Source of the DNA: Sphingopyxis sp. PAMC25046
GTDB lineage: Bacteria > Pseudomonadota > Alphaproteobacteria > Sphingomonadales > Sphingomonadaceae
Length of the DNA: 64,000 nt
Reading direction: 5' to 3'
NCBI RefSeq assembly: GCF_004795895.1
Contig: NZ_CP039250.1
Span: forward strand, 2,604,001-2,668,000
The notes beneath the pieces are model-generated. The model was not told the DNA's origin, searched no databases, and saw only the letters and a program-made list of their open reading frames with translations. How positions within the stretch are numbered: position 1 is the stretch's first letter; each line of letters opens with the position of its first letter. Positions 53,119 through 62,927 of this stretch are shown here, piece after piece. The translations under genes were made by a program, and so were the position numbers.

Positions 53119-54305
53119 GCGGACTGCTCGCCGTCGAGGATGCACAGGCACGGCTCGTCGCGCTACGCGAACCGCTCGATAGCGAAAATATCGCCTTTTC
53201 CGAATCACTTGGACGCCATCTTTCGCGCGATATCGTTGCGCTGCGCGACCAGCCCGCGGCACCGCTCTCGGCGATGGACGGCTACGCGATCCGCTTCGAC
53301 GACTTGCCGGGCCCGTGGACCGTCACCGGCGAAAGCGCTGCAGGGACCGCGCCCGACCGCAGCGTGGGTCCCGGTGAGGCGATGCGCATCTTCACCGGCG
53401 CGATGCTTCCCCCCGGCGCCGACGCGGTGATCGTGCAGGAGGATGTCGCACGCGAGGGCGACGCGTTGACGCTGACGCGCGACGGCCCCGGCGCGCGCGG
53501 GCGCCACATCCGCTCGCGCGCAGCCGATTTCGCTGCGGGCGACTGCCTTCTCCCCGCGGGCACGCGTCTGACCCCGGGCGCCATCGCCGCGGCGGCGATG
53601 AGCGGTGCGGGGGACCTCGCCGTCGGCCGCCGCCCGCGCGTCGCGATCGTCACGACCGGCGACGAACTCGTCCAGCCCGGACGGCCGCTCGCGCCCGGCC
53701 ATATCCCCGAAAGCAACGGCGTCATGCTCGCCGCGATGCTCGTCGGCGAGATAGCTGCGCCCACGCCGCCGCGCCATATTCCCGACGACCGCGCGAAACT
53801 CGCCAGTGCGCTCAAGGAGTTGGCGCGACGTCACGACGTCATCGTCACCGTCGGCGGCGCGTCGGTCGGCGATCACGACCATGTCCGCGGCGCGCTCGCC
53901 GATGCTGGTGGACGGCTCGATTTCTGGAAGATCGCGATGAAGCCCGGCAAGCCGCTGATTGCGGGAACGCTCGGCGACGCGGTCCTCCTCGGTTTGCCCG
54001 GCAATCCCTCGTCGGCCTTCGTCACCGCGACCTTGTTCCTGCTCCCGCTCGTCCGTCACCTTGCCGGCGCGAGCCATCCCTTGCCGCCCGTGCATCGAGC
54101 ACCGCTCGCCGCGCCGCTCGGCGAAGGCGGAACGCGCCGCGATTACCTCCGCGCGCGACTCGAAAATGGCCGCCTGACGCCGATGATCGGGCAGGAAAGC
54201 GGCCGCACGCTTCCACTCGCCGCGGCCAATGCGCTGCTGATCCGCGATATCGGCGCGCCCGCGCGCGATGCCGGAGCCATGGCGGACTATATCGTCATCG
54301 CTTGA
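53115..54305 (+). CDS. moeA: molybdopterin molybdotransferase MoeA
   Basis: Enzyme of 396 residues inserting molybdate into adenylated molybdopterin. [56 protein letters not shown] and [15 protein letters not shown] are the expected motifs, in order; a C-terminal domain IV ([24 protein letters not shown]) follows. The gene starts inside the moaC stop; its own stop codon lies within the -35 element of the lexA promoter. Confidence 0.96.
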   Translation: MSGLLAVEDAQARLVALREPLDSENIAFSESLGRHLSRDIVALRDQPAAPLSAMDGYAIRFDDLPGPWTVTGESAAGTAPDRSVGPGEAMRIFTGAMLPPGADAVIVQEDVAREGDALTLTRDGPGARGRHIRSRAADFAAGDCLLPAGTRLTPGAIAAAAMSGAGDLAVGRRPRVAIVTTGDELVQPGRPLAPGHIPESNGVMLAAMLVGEIAAPTPPRHIPDDRAKLASALKELARRHDVIVTVGGASVGDHDHVRGALADAGGRLDFWKIAMKPGKPLIAGTLGDAVLLGLPGNPSSAFVTATLFLLPLVRHLAGASHPLPPVHRAPLAAPLGEGGTRRDYLRARLENGRLTPMIGQESGRTLPLAAANALLIRDIGAPARDAGAMADYIVIA

Positions 54306-54333
54306 CAAGTTCCGCTTTGTTCCACTATCGTTC
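54302..54333 (+). promoter_or_regulatory. lexA promoter with SOS box
   Basis: TTGACA (54302-54307) is a perfect -35; an alphaproteobacterial SOS box GTTC-N7-GTTC lies at 54319-54333 and overlaps the expected -10 region, with a third GTTC at 54309. Repression by LexA of its own gene is expected from this layout. Confidence 0.7.
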
Positions 54334-54369
54334 TCAATATGTCCGATATGACATCATGGAGAACGACCG

Positions 54370-55053
54370 ATGTTGACCGCGAAGCAGCATGAACTGCTCC
54401 ACTTCATCCAGCTACGCCTCGACGCGAGCGGCATTTCGCCCTCGTTCGAGGAGATGAAGGAGGCGCTGGGCCTCAAGTCGAAATCGGGCATACACCGGCT
54501 GATAAGCGCCCTGGAAGAAAGGGGTTTCCTCCGCCGTCTTCCCAACCGTGCGCGCGCGCTCGAAGTGCTCAAGGTGCCCGAATCGGCGACAGCGGCACGC
54601 GAACCGGCGCGCGAAAATGTCGTGCCGCTGCGCAAGCCCGCGCCCGCGATGCGCCCGATCGCGGCGAACGACATCGTCGAGGTGCCGCTGCACGGCAAGA
54701 TCGCCGCCGGCGTGCCGATCGAAGCGTTCGAGGATCACAACAATCTCGCCGTCCCCGCCGCGCTGCTCGGCTCGGGCGAACATTATGCGCTCGAAGTATC
54801 GGGCGACTCGATGGTCGAAGCAGGAATTTTCGACGGCGACTATGCGCTGATCCAGAAGGCGAGCACCGCGCGCGAGGGCGACATCGTCGTCGCACTCGTC
54901 GACGGGCAGGACGCAACGCTCAAATATTTCCGCCGCGAAGGGCAGATGATCCGGCTCGACCCGGCGAACAGCGCCTATGAGCCGCAGCGTTACCCCGCCG
55001 AGCGCGTCATCGTGCAAGGGCGGCTTTCGGGACTGCTTCGTCGTTACCACTAA
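54370..55053 (+). CDS. lexA: SOS-response repressor LexA
   Basis: Repressor/autoprotease of 227 residues. Winged helix at the N-terminus ([45 protein letters not shown]); the cleavable bond is Ala113-Gly114 (IAAGVPIE), and the catalytic dyad Ser147 (SGDSMVEAG) and Lys185 (DATLKYF) lies in the C-terminal domain. RecA-stimulated self-cleavage is family knowledge. Its 3' end overlaps the convergent comEC gene by 47 bp. Confidence 0.98.
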   Translation: MLTAKQHELLHFIQLRLDASGISPSFEEMKEALGLKSKSGIHRLISALEERGFLRRLPNRARALEVLKVPESATAAREPARENVVPLRKPAPAMRPIAANDIVEVPLHGKIAAGVPIEAFEDHNNLAVPAALLGSGEHYALEVSGDSMVEAGIFDGDYALIQKASTAREGDIVVALVDGQDATLKYFRREGQMIRLDPANSAYEPQRYPAERVIVQGRLSGLLRRYH

Positions 55054-57166
55054 GCTGCTGCGGCAGCCGCCACGGATGCGCGTCGCCCGCGCGAAGCGCG
55101 GCGACGGCTTCTGGCGCTTCGCCCAGATAGATCGCCAGCCCGCCGGTTTCGGCGAGGCTGTCGCGGTCGATCGTGATCCAGCGCCCCACGCATTCGTGCG
55201 GTAGCCAGCGGTCGCTGATCACGACGTCGGCGGCGGCGCATGCCGCTGCCATGTCGGCTCCCTCGATCCGGTCGCGCCCGTGCGATGCCAATATGATGCG
55301 CCGCGCGCTGCCCTCACCCTGCGCCCAGCGGCAGAAATCGCGATTGCATTCGACATGACCCAACTCGGCGAGGGCAAGGAGCGGTGCGTCGACCCCGGCC
55401 GCCTCGGCGACCGTATCGCGGACATAATCGCCCGCGCGGTCGCGCAGCAGCGCATAGCCGCCGTCGGGAAGCGCGGCGGCGATATGGCGCCCGTCGCCGG
55501 TGACGAGCAGGTCGGGGCGCGGCGCGGCGAGCAGCGCCGCCATGCCGATCGCCAGCGGCACCGCCCCCGCGTAGCGCCAGCGCGTCCGCCATAACAATAT
55601 CCAGAGCCCGCCGAAGACCGCGAACGCAAATCCCCACGGTGGAAAGTTCGGCATCGTCGCCACCGCACCCGGCGCGTTGGCGACCCCATGCGCCAGCGCG
55701 ATCAACGCGCGCAGGGCCTGTTCGGCCACCCACCAGAAGGGCGCGCCCAGCCCGACGCTATCGAACAGCAGCGCGAGCGCCTCCGCCGGCATGATGACAA
55801 AGGTCGTCAGCGGGATCGCGACGACATTGGCGAGCGCGCCGTAGAGCCCCGCCTTGTGGAAATGGAACAGTGCGATCGGTGCCAGGGCGACCTCGACGAC
55901 GAGCCCGGTGATGAGCAATCCGGCGATCCCGCGCCCCAGGCGGAACAGCCATGGCTCGTCGCGGCGCGCGAGGAAACGCTGCATCGGTGGGCCCTCGTGG
56001 AGCGCGATGATCGCGGTGACCGCGGCGAAGCTCAACTGGAAGCTCGGGCCCACGAGCGCCTCGGGCCGCCAGATCAACACGATCAGCGCGCCCGCGGCAA
56101 CAAGCCGCAGCGTCAGCGCCTCGCGCCCCATCAGAAAGGCGACGAGCACGAGCAGCGCCGCGATGAACGACCGCAGCGTCGGCACCTCGGCGCCGGCGAG
56201 CCATGTATAGCCCCCGCCCGCGAGCGCCCCCGCCGCCGCCGCGAGCGGCAGGACAAGGCCCGCGAGCGCCAGCCGCCGGTTGAGCGCCAGCAAGCGCATC
56301 GCCAGCAGCATGGCAAAGCCGACCACCGCGGTCACATGCAGCCCGCTGATCGACAGCAGGTGCGCGAGGCCGCTGCGGCGCATCGCCTCCTCGTCGGCCT
56401 CGGAAATTGCGCCGCGGTCGCCGGTCACCAGCGCCGCCGCGATGCCGCCCGCCGAACCTTCGACCTCGCCCTGGATATGCGCGCTCAGCCGTGTGCGCAG
56501 CGGCGGCGCGGCGGCTTCCTTTCCCGGCACGCGGGACACCTCGCCCAGTATCGTCCCGACCGCGCCGATGCCGTCGAACCAGGCGCGCTGGGCAAAATCA
56601 TAGCCGCCGGGCAGGCTCGCGGTCGGCGGCGGCATCAGCCGCGTGCGGACGCCGATCGTTTCGCCCTCGGCCAGCCCCGCGGCCTGCCCCGCGCGCAGCG
56701 TCAGGCGCACACGCGGCGGCAGGTCGCTCCGCCGCTGCGGCAGCGCGAGGATGCGGACCTGTCCCCTTGCCGGAAGCGGCTCGACACGCTCGACGATGGC
56801 GGAAAAGCTCGTCGTCACCGGCGCCGCGAGCACGGGCGCCGCGACCCACAGCGCGCGAGTCCAGATCAACAGGATTCCTGCCGCCGCGGCCCCGCTTCCG
56901 ACGAAAAGCGAGCGGCCGAGCCGGCTGTGCCATCCGACGAGCAGCCCGAACAACAGGCCCGCCGCCAGCGCCAGCAGCAGCCCGATCCAATGCGCATGCG
57001 CCGGCAAGGCGAACCAGGCCGCAATCCCCGCGCCCAATGCGACGGGGAGCCAAAGCCCGATCCGCTCGCGCTCGGCTTCGAGCCGCGCTTCGAGCGCTTC
57101 GCCCGTCCGTTGCAGGATAGCCGCCCGACGCGTCGAAATGGGCGTTTGAAGCGGACTTGTCGCCAT
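55007..57166 (-). CDS. comEC: ComEC/Rec2-like membrane protein, DNA uptake
   Basis: Polytopic inner-membrane protein of 719 residues: an N-terminal DUF4131-like region, then the Competence domain ([24 protein letters not shown] onward) with many helices. The C-terminal soluble part (from ~[12 protein letters not shown]) resembles the metallo-beta-lactamase domain position, but the HxHxDH metal motif is absent. The family imports single-stranded DNA during transformation; this is inferred from fold only. The start is set at MATSPLQTP (57166). The gene overlaps lexA by 47 bp at the 3' ends and faces gltX divergently. Confidence 0.9.
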   Translation of the reverse strand: MATSPLQTPISTRRAAILQRTGEALEARLEAERERIGLWLPVALGAGIAAWFALPAHAHWIGLLLALAAGLLFGLLVGWHSRLGRSLFVGSGAAAAGILLIWTRALWVAAPVLAAPVTTSFSAIVERVEPLPARGQVRILALPQRRSDLPPRVRLTLRAGQAAGLAEGETIGVRTRLMPPPTASLPGGYDFAQRAWFDGIGAVGTILGEVSRVPGKEAAAPPLRTRLSAHIQGEVEGSAGGIAAALVTGDRGAISEADEEAMRRSGLAHLLSISGLHVTAVVGFAMLLAMRLLALNRRLALAGLVLPLAAAAGALAGGGYTWLAGAEVPTLRSFIAALLVLVAFLMGREALTLRLVAAGALIVLIWRPEALVGPSFQLSFAAVTAIIALHEGPPMQRFLARRDEPWLFRLGRGIAGLLITGLVVEVALAPIALFHFHKAGLYGALANVVAIPLTTFVIMPAEALALLFDSVGLGAPFWWVAEQALRALIALAHGVANAPGAVATMPNFPPWGFAFAVFGGLWILLWRTRWRYAGAVPLAIGMAALLAAPRPDLLVTGDGRHIAAALPDGGYALLRDRAGDYVRDTVAEAAGVDAPLLALAELGHVECNRDFCRWAQGEGSARRIILASHGRDRIEGADMAAACAAADVVISDRWLPHECVGRWITIDRDSLAETGGLAIYLGEAPEAVAALRAGDAHPWRLPQQLSGNDEAVPKAALAR

Positions 57167-57225
57167 GCTAGGGGCACCCCCGATCCCCGTCCAACAGGGC
57201 GGCAAAGTGAGTGAAAGAGGCCGTA

Positions 57226-58692
57226 GTGGCAACCGAAAACCCAACCAGAACGGCCGGAGCGACCCCCGAGGCGACCGGCGCCGATGTCGTGACCCGCTTC
57301 GCGCCCTCGCCGACCGGCTATCTGCATATCGGCGGCGCGCGCACCGCGCTGTTCAACTGGCTCTTCGCTCGCCATCACGGCGGAAAATTCCTGCTCCGCA
57401 TCGAGGATACCGACCGCGCGCGCTCGACCGATGCCGCGATCGATGCGATTCTCGACGGGATGCAGTGGCTCGATCTCGATTGGGACGGCGAGACCGTGTA
57501 TCAGTTCGCGCGCGCATCGCGCCATGCCGAGGTCGCGCACGAGCTGCTCGCCAAGGGCGCCGCCTATCGCTGCTATCTGACGCAGGACGAGCTCGCCGCG
57601 ATGCGCGCCGAAGCGCAGGAAAAGCGCCAGCCCTTCCGCGTGCGCAGCCCGTGGCGCGACCGCGACGACGGCGATCCCGCGGCGCCGCATGTGCTGCGCC
57701 TCCGCGCGCCGCAAGACGGCGCGGTGACGATCGCCGACAAGGTACAGGGCGAGGTCACCGTCCAGAACGCCGAACTCGACGATTTCATCCTGCTGCGGAG
57801 CGACGGCACGCCAACCTATATGCTAAGCGTCGTCGTCGACGATAACGATATGGGCGTCACGCACGTCATCCGCGGCGACGACCATCTCAACAACGCCTTC
57901 CGCCAATTGGCGCTGCTGCGCGCGATGAACTGGCGCGAGCCCGTCTATGCACATGTCCCGCTGATCCACGGCGCCGACGGCGCGAAGCTGTCGAAACGTC
58001 ACGGCGCGCTCGGCGTCGATGCCTATCGCGACGAGATGGGCTATCTGCCCGAAGCGGTGAACAATTATCTCCTCCGTCTCGGCTGGGGCCACGGCGATGA
58101 CGAGATCATCAGCCGCGAACAGGCGACCGAGTGGTTCGATCTCGACCATGTCGGCCGCTCGCCGTCGCGCTTCGACTTCAAGAAGCTCGAAAATCTCAAC
58201 GGCCATTATCTCCGCGAGGCCGACGACGCGCGCCTTGCGGACCTCGTCGCGCCGCGAGTCGAAAAGCTGGTCGGCCGCGCGCTCGACGGCGTTGATCGCG
58301 ACCTGCTGACGCGCGCGATGGACGCACTCAAACCGCGCGCGAAGACGCTCGACGAGATCGCCGACGGCGCGACTTTCCTGTTTCAGCCGGACCCGTTGCC
58401 GATGGACGAAAAGGCGGCCGAGGTGCTAAAGGCTGCGCCCGAAGGCCTGCTGGCTGCGGTGACCAAGCGGCTGCGCGGGCTGAACGACTGGACGACAGAA
58501 GAGCTGGACGCCGCCGTGCGCGCCGAAGCCGAAGCCGCCGAACTGGGGCTCGGAAAACTCGCGCAGCCTCTACGCGCTGCATTAACCGGCCGAACCGTTT
58601 CCCCGGGAATTTTCGACGTGCTGCTCTTGCTCGGACGCGATGTCAGTCTCGCCCGACTTGACGCAGCGCAACATTATCCGGCAGGGGCGTAG
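57226..58692 (+). CDS. gltX: glutamyl-tRNA synthetase
   Basis: Class I aminoacyl-tRNA synthetase of 488 residues. HIGH appears as LHIGG (residue 34 on) in [31 protein letters not shown] appears as [11 protein letters not shown]. The C-terminal anticodon-binding domain follows. A GTG start at 57226 with AGAGG five bases upstream is preferred to a GTG at 57211. It is divergent from comEC and is followed by gltA after a 38-bp gap. Confidence 0.96.
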   Translation: MATENPTRTAGATPEATGADVVTRFAPSPTGYLHIGGARTALFNWLFARHHGGKFLLRIEDTDRARSTDAAIDAILDGMQWLDLDWDGETVYQFARASRHAEVAHELLAKGAAYRCYLTQDELAAMRAEAQEKRQPFRVRSPWRDRDDGDPAAPHVLRLRAPQDGAVTIADKVQGEVTVQNAELDDFILLRSDGTPTYMLSVVVDDNDMGVTHVIRGDDHLNNAFRQLALLRAMNWREPVYAHVPLIHGADGAKLSKRHGALGVDAYRDEMGYLPEAVNNYLLRLGWGHGDDEIISREQATEWFDLDHVGRSPSRFDFKKLENLNGHYLREADDARLADLVAPRVEKLVGRALDGVDRDLLTRAMDALKPRAKTLDEIADGATFLFQPDPLPMDEKAAEVLKAAPEGLLAAVTKRLRGLNDWTTEELDAAVRAEAEAAELGLGKLAQPLRAALTGRTVSPGIFDVLLLLGRDVSLARLDAAQHYPAGA

Positions 58693-58730
58693 CCACTCTC
58701 TCTCCCCGCCGTCAGAACAGGGAAAAAAAT

Positions 58731-60014
58731 ATGACCGACACCGCGAAAATCACGCTGGGCGACAAGACCGTCGACAGCCCTGTCCTGTCGGGCACCGTCG
58801 GCCCCGATGTGGTCGATATCCGCAAATTCTATGCCCAGACGGGCGCCTTCACCTACGACCCCGGCTTCACCTCGACCGCGAGCTGCGAATCGCAGATCAC
58901 CTATATCGACGGCGACGAAGGCGTCCTGCTCCACCGCGGCTACGCGATCGGCGACCTCGCCGAAAATTCGAGCTTCATGGAGGTCTGCTACCTCCTCCTG
59001 AACGGCGAGCTGCCGAATGCCGACGAACTCGCGAAATTCGACAACACCATCACCCGCCACACGATGCTGCACGAACAGCTCGCGACCTTCTATCGCGGTT
59101 TTCGCCGCGACGCGCACCCGATGGCCGTCATGTGCGGCGTCGTCGGCGCGCTTTCGGCTTTCTACCACGATTCGACCGAGATCCACGACCCGCACCAGCG
59201 GATGATCGCGAGCCACCGGCTGATCGCGAAGATGCCGACGATCGCCGCGATGGCGTATAAATATTCGGTCGGCCAGCCCTTCGTCTATCCCGACAACAAG
59301 CTCAGCTACACCGGCAATTTCCTGCGCATGACCTTCGGCGTGCCGGCCGAGGAATATGAGGTCGTTCCCGCCGTCGAGCGCGCACTCGACCGCATCTTCA
59401 TCCTTCACGCCGATCACGAACAGAATGCGTCGACCTCGACCGTCCGCCTCGCGGGTTCGTCCGGCGCCAATCCCTTTGCGTGCATCGCGGCGGGCATTGC
59501 CTGCCTCTGGGGCCCCGCGCACGGCGGCGCGAACGAAGCCGCGCTCAACATGCTGCGCGAAATCGGCCGTCCCGAGCGCATCCCCGAATATATCGCCCGC
59601 GCGAAGGACAAGGACGATCCGTTCCGCCTGATGGGCTTCGGCCACCGCGTCTATAAAAATTACGACCCGCGCGCGACCGTCATGCAAAAGACGGTGCGCG
59701 AGGTGTTCGACGCGTTGAAGGTCAACGACCCGGTGTTCGAAGTCGCGCTTCAGCTCGAGGAAATGGCGCTCAACGATCCTTATTTCATCGAAAAGAAGCT
59801 GTTCCCGAACGTCGATTTCTATTCGGGCGTGATCCTCTCGGCGATCGGCTTCCCGACGACGATGTTCACCGCGCTCTTCGCGCTCGCGCGCACCGTGGGC
59901 TGGGTCGCGCAGTGGAACGAGATGATCTCGGATCCCGCGCAGAAGATCGGCCGTCCGCGCCAGCTCTACACCGGCCCGACGCACCGTCCGTTCGTCCCCG
60001 TCGACAAGCGCTGA
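58731..60014 (+). CDS. gltA: type I citrate synthase
   Basis: TCA-cycle enzyme of 427 residues combining acetyl-CoA and oxaloacetate. Motifs include the [23 protein letters not shown] N-terminal region ([19 protein letters not shown]), [31 protein letters not shown] with the first catalytic His, [11 protein letters not shown] with the second, and [14 protein letters not shown]; the ending is the typical [21 protein letters not shown]. It ends at a strong terminator. Confidence 0.97.
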   Translation: MTDTAKITLGDKTVDSPVLSGTVGPDVVDIRKFYAQTGAFTYDPGFTSTASCESQITYIDGDEGVLLHRGYAIGDLAENSSFMEVCYLLLNGELPNADELAKFDNTITRHTMLHEQLATFYRGFRRDAHPMAVMCGVVGALSAFYHDSTEIHDPHQRMIASHRLIAKMPTIAAMAYKYSVGQPFVYPDNKLSYTGNFLRMTFGVPAEEYEVVPAVERALDRIFILHADHEQNASTSTVRLAGSSGANPFACIAAGIACLWGPAHGGANEAALNMLREIGRPERIPEYIARAKDKDDPFRLMGFGHRVYKNYDPRATVMQKTVREVFDALKVNDPVFEVALQLEEMALNDPYFIEKKLFPNVDFYSGVILSAIGFPTTMFTALFALARTVGWVAQWNEMISDPAQKIGRPRQLYTGPTHRPFVPVDKR

Positions 60015-60037
60015 GCGGAACCCTCACCGACACAACA

Positions 60038-60064
60038 AAGGGGCCGCGCTGCGGCCCCTTTTTT
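60038..60064 (+). terminator. intrinsic terminator of gltA
   Basis: 10-bp stem AAGGGGCCGC/GCGGCCCCTT with loop GCT, followed by T residues to 60064, 23 bp after the gltA stop. Confidence 0.9.
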
Positions 60065-60106
60065 AATGTTAGGCAGCTTCCGACCGGTTGCGGACCTATC
60101 CTGCAT

Positions 60107-60178
60107 CGTCACCCCGGACTTGATCCGGGGTCCAAGACGTCAGCGCCGCAATGGATCCCGGATCAAGTCCGGGATGAC
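60107..60178. repeat. dispersed palindromic repeat, family R3 (second copy)
   Basis: CACCCCGGACTTGATCCGGGGTCC followed by the inverted GGATCCCGGATCAAGTCCGGG about 20 bp later, a clean foldback downstream of gltA. Shares its core with 12706-12800. Confidence 0.8.
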
Positions 60179-60224
60179 GAAGGAGAAAAAGCGGAGGTCC
60201 GCTTCCCACCCCGAAACCGCTCTT

Positions 60225-60764
60225 TTACCTCGCCTCTCCATCCATCCGCGCGCACAGCGCATCGATCTTCGCCGCCAGTTCTGCGATCCGCATCTGGTCC
60301 AGCTTTTCGTGCAGCCGCATGATCTCCAGTTCGGCGCGCAGGTTGATCTCGTAATCGACGCTCGCGGTCAGCCGGTCCTTCGCCGCCTGCCGGTTCTGGC
60401 TCATCATGATGATCGGTGCCTGCACCGCAGCAAGGGTCGAGAGCATCAGGTTCAGGAAAATGAACGGATAGGGGTCGAACGCCAGCCCGAAATGTTCGAG
60501 CACCTCCGAATTGAGAAGCATCCAGCCGACCAGCACCAGCGAAAAAGCGATGATGAAGCCCCACGAGCCGCCCACGGCAGCGACCTTGTCGGCGAGCCGG
60601 TCGCCCCTGCTCGCCTGCGCATCCTCGATATCGGCGGCGTCGCGGCTGCTCGGCGCGCGCTTCGCGATCGCCTGCACGACGCGGCTTTCCTCGGAATCGA
60701 GCTCGCCGAAGGCGCGGCCGAGCAATCGCAGCGACAGATCGTTGAGATGCGTGTCCGCGTTCAC
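60225..60764 (-). CDS. DUF1003 membrane protein
   Basis: Membrane protein of 179 residues. The core (DRLADKVAAVGGSWGFIIAFSLVLVGWMLLNS and FDPYPFIFLNLMLSTLAAVQAPIIMMSQNRQAAKDRLTASVDYEINLRAELEI) is the DUF1003 family, with two transmembrane helices and a C-terminal coiled-coil-like helix. Function unknown. A GTG start with AGGAG upstream is used. It lies 7 nt after the NnrU-like stop on the same strand. Confidence 0.9.
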   Translation of the reverse strand: MNADTHLNDLSLRLLGRAFGELDSEESRVVQAIAKRAPSSRDAADIEDAQASRGDRLADKVAAVGGSWGFIIAFSLVLVGWMLLNSEVLEHFGLAFDPYPFIFLNLMLSTLAAVQAPIIMMSQNRQAAKDRLTASVDYEINLRAELEIMRLHEKLDQMRIAELAAKIDALCARMDGEAR

Positions 60765-60771
60765 ATCGCTC

Positions 60772-61473
60772 CTATCCGACCCAGCGCCAGATCCCGGCGA
60801 CCATATAGCCGAGCGCACCATGCGCCCATGTCGCGACGATCCAAAGCACTATTCCGCCGAGCAGCGCGTGCGGCCGGGGAATCGCTTCGCCCCATGATGC
60901 CTTGCCCGAAAGCTGCCCCGCATAAGGCACAAAGCTCGTCCGCGCCGCCCACCCGCGCCACGCGTCGCCCATCAGCCGCGCCTTTTTCGCATCCTGCCCC
61001 GCCGACCCGACGAGCGCGAGAAAGGCGATCGTCGCGGAGAGTATGATCTGCCCTGGCGTCGGCATGACCATGATATGCGCGGCCGCCCACAGCGCGAACC
61101 CCCACATCATCGGGTGCCGCGTGATCGCGAACACACCGCGCGGGGCGGCGGCCGCGTCCCTGGCGGCGTGCGGCGCGGGCAGCGCCGGATTGCCGATCAG
61201 CGACCCCATGAAGAGGATGCTGGCGAACAGCACGATCAGCGAGGCGGCCGCCCACAGCGCATCGCCGACCGCCCACAGCGGCGGCTCGGGCGGCATCCCG
61301 CGCCAGGCCTGCACGACCATGATCAGCGTCGCGATCGCGACGATCGAATAGACGATCTGGAACCCCCGCTCGCCGAGCCGCCCCGCGAGCCCGTCCCGAA
61401 GCGGATGCGAGAGAAGAAGATGCGATCCGACGAACAAAATGCAGGTGACGATCAGAAGCGAGATGGGTTGCAT
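60772..61473 (-). CDS. NnrU-like membrane protein
   Basis: Integral membrane protein of 233 residues with about six helices. FVGSHLLLSHPLRDGLAGRLGERGFQIVYSIVAIATL, AITRHPMMWGFALWAAAHIM and GGIVLWIVATWAHG match the NnrU family. It was named for nitrite/nitric oxide reduction clusters but is present in many organisms without them and probably has a wider role in membrane redox or isoprenoid biology; no such cluster is present here. Start at MQPISLLIV (61473). Confidence 0.88.
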   Translation of the reverse strand: MQPISLLIVTCILFVGSHLLLSHPLRDGLAGRLGERGFQIVYSIVAIATLIMVVQAWRGMPPEPPLWAVGDALWAAASLIVLFASILFMGSLIGNPALPAPHAARDAAAAPRGVFAITRHPMMWGFALWAAAHIMVMPTPGQIILSATIAFLALVGSAGQDAKKARLMGDAWRGWAARTSFVPYAGQLSGKASWGEAIPRPHALLGGIVLWIVATWAHGALGYMVAGIWRWVG

Positions 61474-61625
61474 GGCCAAATCCTCATCGAGCAATGCCGC
61501 TGCTCCGACATCCCCCTCCTCGGGCGACTCGGAACATTGTCATCGCCACCATCCGCGACAAAGATAACAGTGTCAACATAGAGGATGTGGAAGCGGCGCG
61601 AAGGTTCGACCTCCGCGCCGCTTCC

Positions 61626-62927
61626 CTACCAGTCGTATGCGTTGGGCAGCGCCCCTTCCTCCGGCGTCGCATAGCGCTCGCGCAACCGGTCCTGCCGCGT
61701 CGTCAGCGACTGCGCCTTGCCGTCGATCCACACCATCGTCGGCCGGCTGCCCAGCTCGAGCGGGTCATTGTCCCAGATCACGACGTCGCCGGCGCGCCCC
61801 GGGCGCAGCGACCCGATGCTGCCTTCCATGCCGACCGCGCGCGCGGGCATGCTGCTGATCGACGCGAAAGCCTGATCCCAGCTCAGCCCGCTCGCCCCCG
61901 GCACGCGCGTCAGCCCGACGAGGTTGCCGGCATATTGCGTCGCATAGCCCATCTTGTGCGCGTCATCGTCGTCGAACACCCCGACCGACACGTCGACGCC
62001 AGCGGCCTTGAGCCGTCCCGCGTTCGACTGCGTCGCGCCGAGTTGTTCGAAGCTCGACGGCAGGTCGGTGAGCGGCGAGACGAGCACCGGCACCTTCGCC
62101 GCGGCGATCTCGCGCGCGACGAGCCAGCCCTCGGTGGCACCGACGAGCACCAGCTTCAGCGCGGGAAATTCGCCCTTCAGCTTCAGCACATTGACGATGT
62201 CGACCGCACGGTCGACGCGCACGAACAGCGGCGTCGTGCCGTCGATGACGCGGACAAGCGCATCGGCGTCGGCGCGCTGGATCATCGCGTCATTGCCCCA
62301 TTCGGCAAGCGCCGCCGGATTGCGGGCATAGCTGCGCGCCGCGAGCAATTGTTCGCGGAACAGGAGGAAAGTCGCCGCGCGGCTGCCGCCGGCCTTCGAC
62401 GCGCCATCCTCGCCGAACGCGACATATTGGAGCGCGCGCGGGCGCGTCACCATGTCCATGTCGTCGGCGAGGTCGACCACCGCGCCCTGCCCTGCGAACA
62501 AATTGCTGCTGCCGCCCGGTGCGACGATCGCGCGCGTCACCCCCGACGCACGATTGACCGCGACCGGCGACCCCATCGGGTTCAATGCGGGCGCGATGTC
62601 GAGCCCCGCCGAAAAGCGCGTGCGCGGCGCCGAGCGGTCGTTGGTGCCGCTGACCGCGTCGACCTCGGTCAGCCCGACGCGGCTGAACGCCGCGACGATT
62701 CCGGGGGTCACATATTTGCCCTCGGCATCGACGCGCTCGATGCCCGCGGGGACCGCGACACCGGCGCCTGCCGCGACGACCTTGCCGGCGCGGACGACGA
62801 CGGTGCCACCCTCGATCGGCGCGCTGCCGTCGCCGATGACGAGCTTGGCATTGGTGATGGCGACATCCTGCGCCGCGGCGGGAACCGCAACGATGGCGGC
62901 CGCCGAAAGGAGGAGAGCGCGGATCAT
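61626..62927 (-). CDS. amidohydrolase-like protein lacking metal ligands
   Basis: Secreted protein of 433 residues with a signal peptide (LLLSAAAIVAVPAAAQ) and an amidohydrolase-type fold (N-terminal VITNAKLVIGDGSAPIEGGTVVVRAGKVVAAG, and ...GSLRPGRAGDVVIWDNDPLELGSRPTMVWIDG at the end). All expected metal ligands are missing: the HxH strand reads TPGIVAAFSRVG, and the later His/Asp positions are Val/Asp/Gly. It is therefore probably a non-hydrolytic partner of the catalytically intact paralogue just upstream, whose stop overlaps its ATG (ATGA). Confidence 0.88.
   Translation of the reverse strand: MIRALLLSAAAIVAVPAAAQDVAITNAKLVIGDGSAPIEGGTVVVRAGKVVAAGAGVAVPAGIERVDAEGKYVTPGIVAAFSRVGLTEVDAVSGTNDRSAPRTRFSAGLDIAPALNPMGSPVAVNRASGVTRAIVAPGGSSNLFAGQGAVVDLADDMDMVTRPRALQYVAFGEDGASKAGGSRAATFLLFREQLLAARSYARNPAALAEWGNDAMIQRADADALVRVIDGTTPLFVRVDRAVDIVNVLKLKGEFPALKLVLVGATEGWLVAREIAAAKVPVLVSPLTDLPSSFEQLGATQSNAGRLKAAGVDVSVGVFDDDDAHKMGYATQYAGNLVGLTRVPGASGLSWDQAFASISSMPARAVGMEGSIGSLRPGRAGDVVIWDNDPLELGSRPTMVWIDGKAQSLTTRQDRLRERYATPEEGALPNAYDW

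Noticed and set aside
55688..57214. Long open frame on the plus strand (about 500 codons) opposite comEC
   Set aside because: It is a glutamine/arginine-rich shadow of the comEC reading frame; no motif, no ribosome-binding site.
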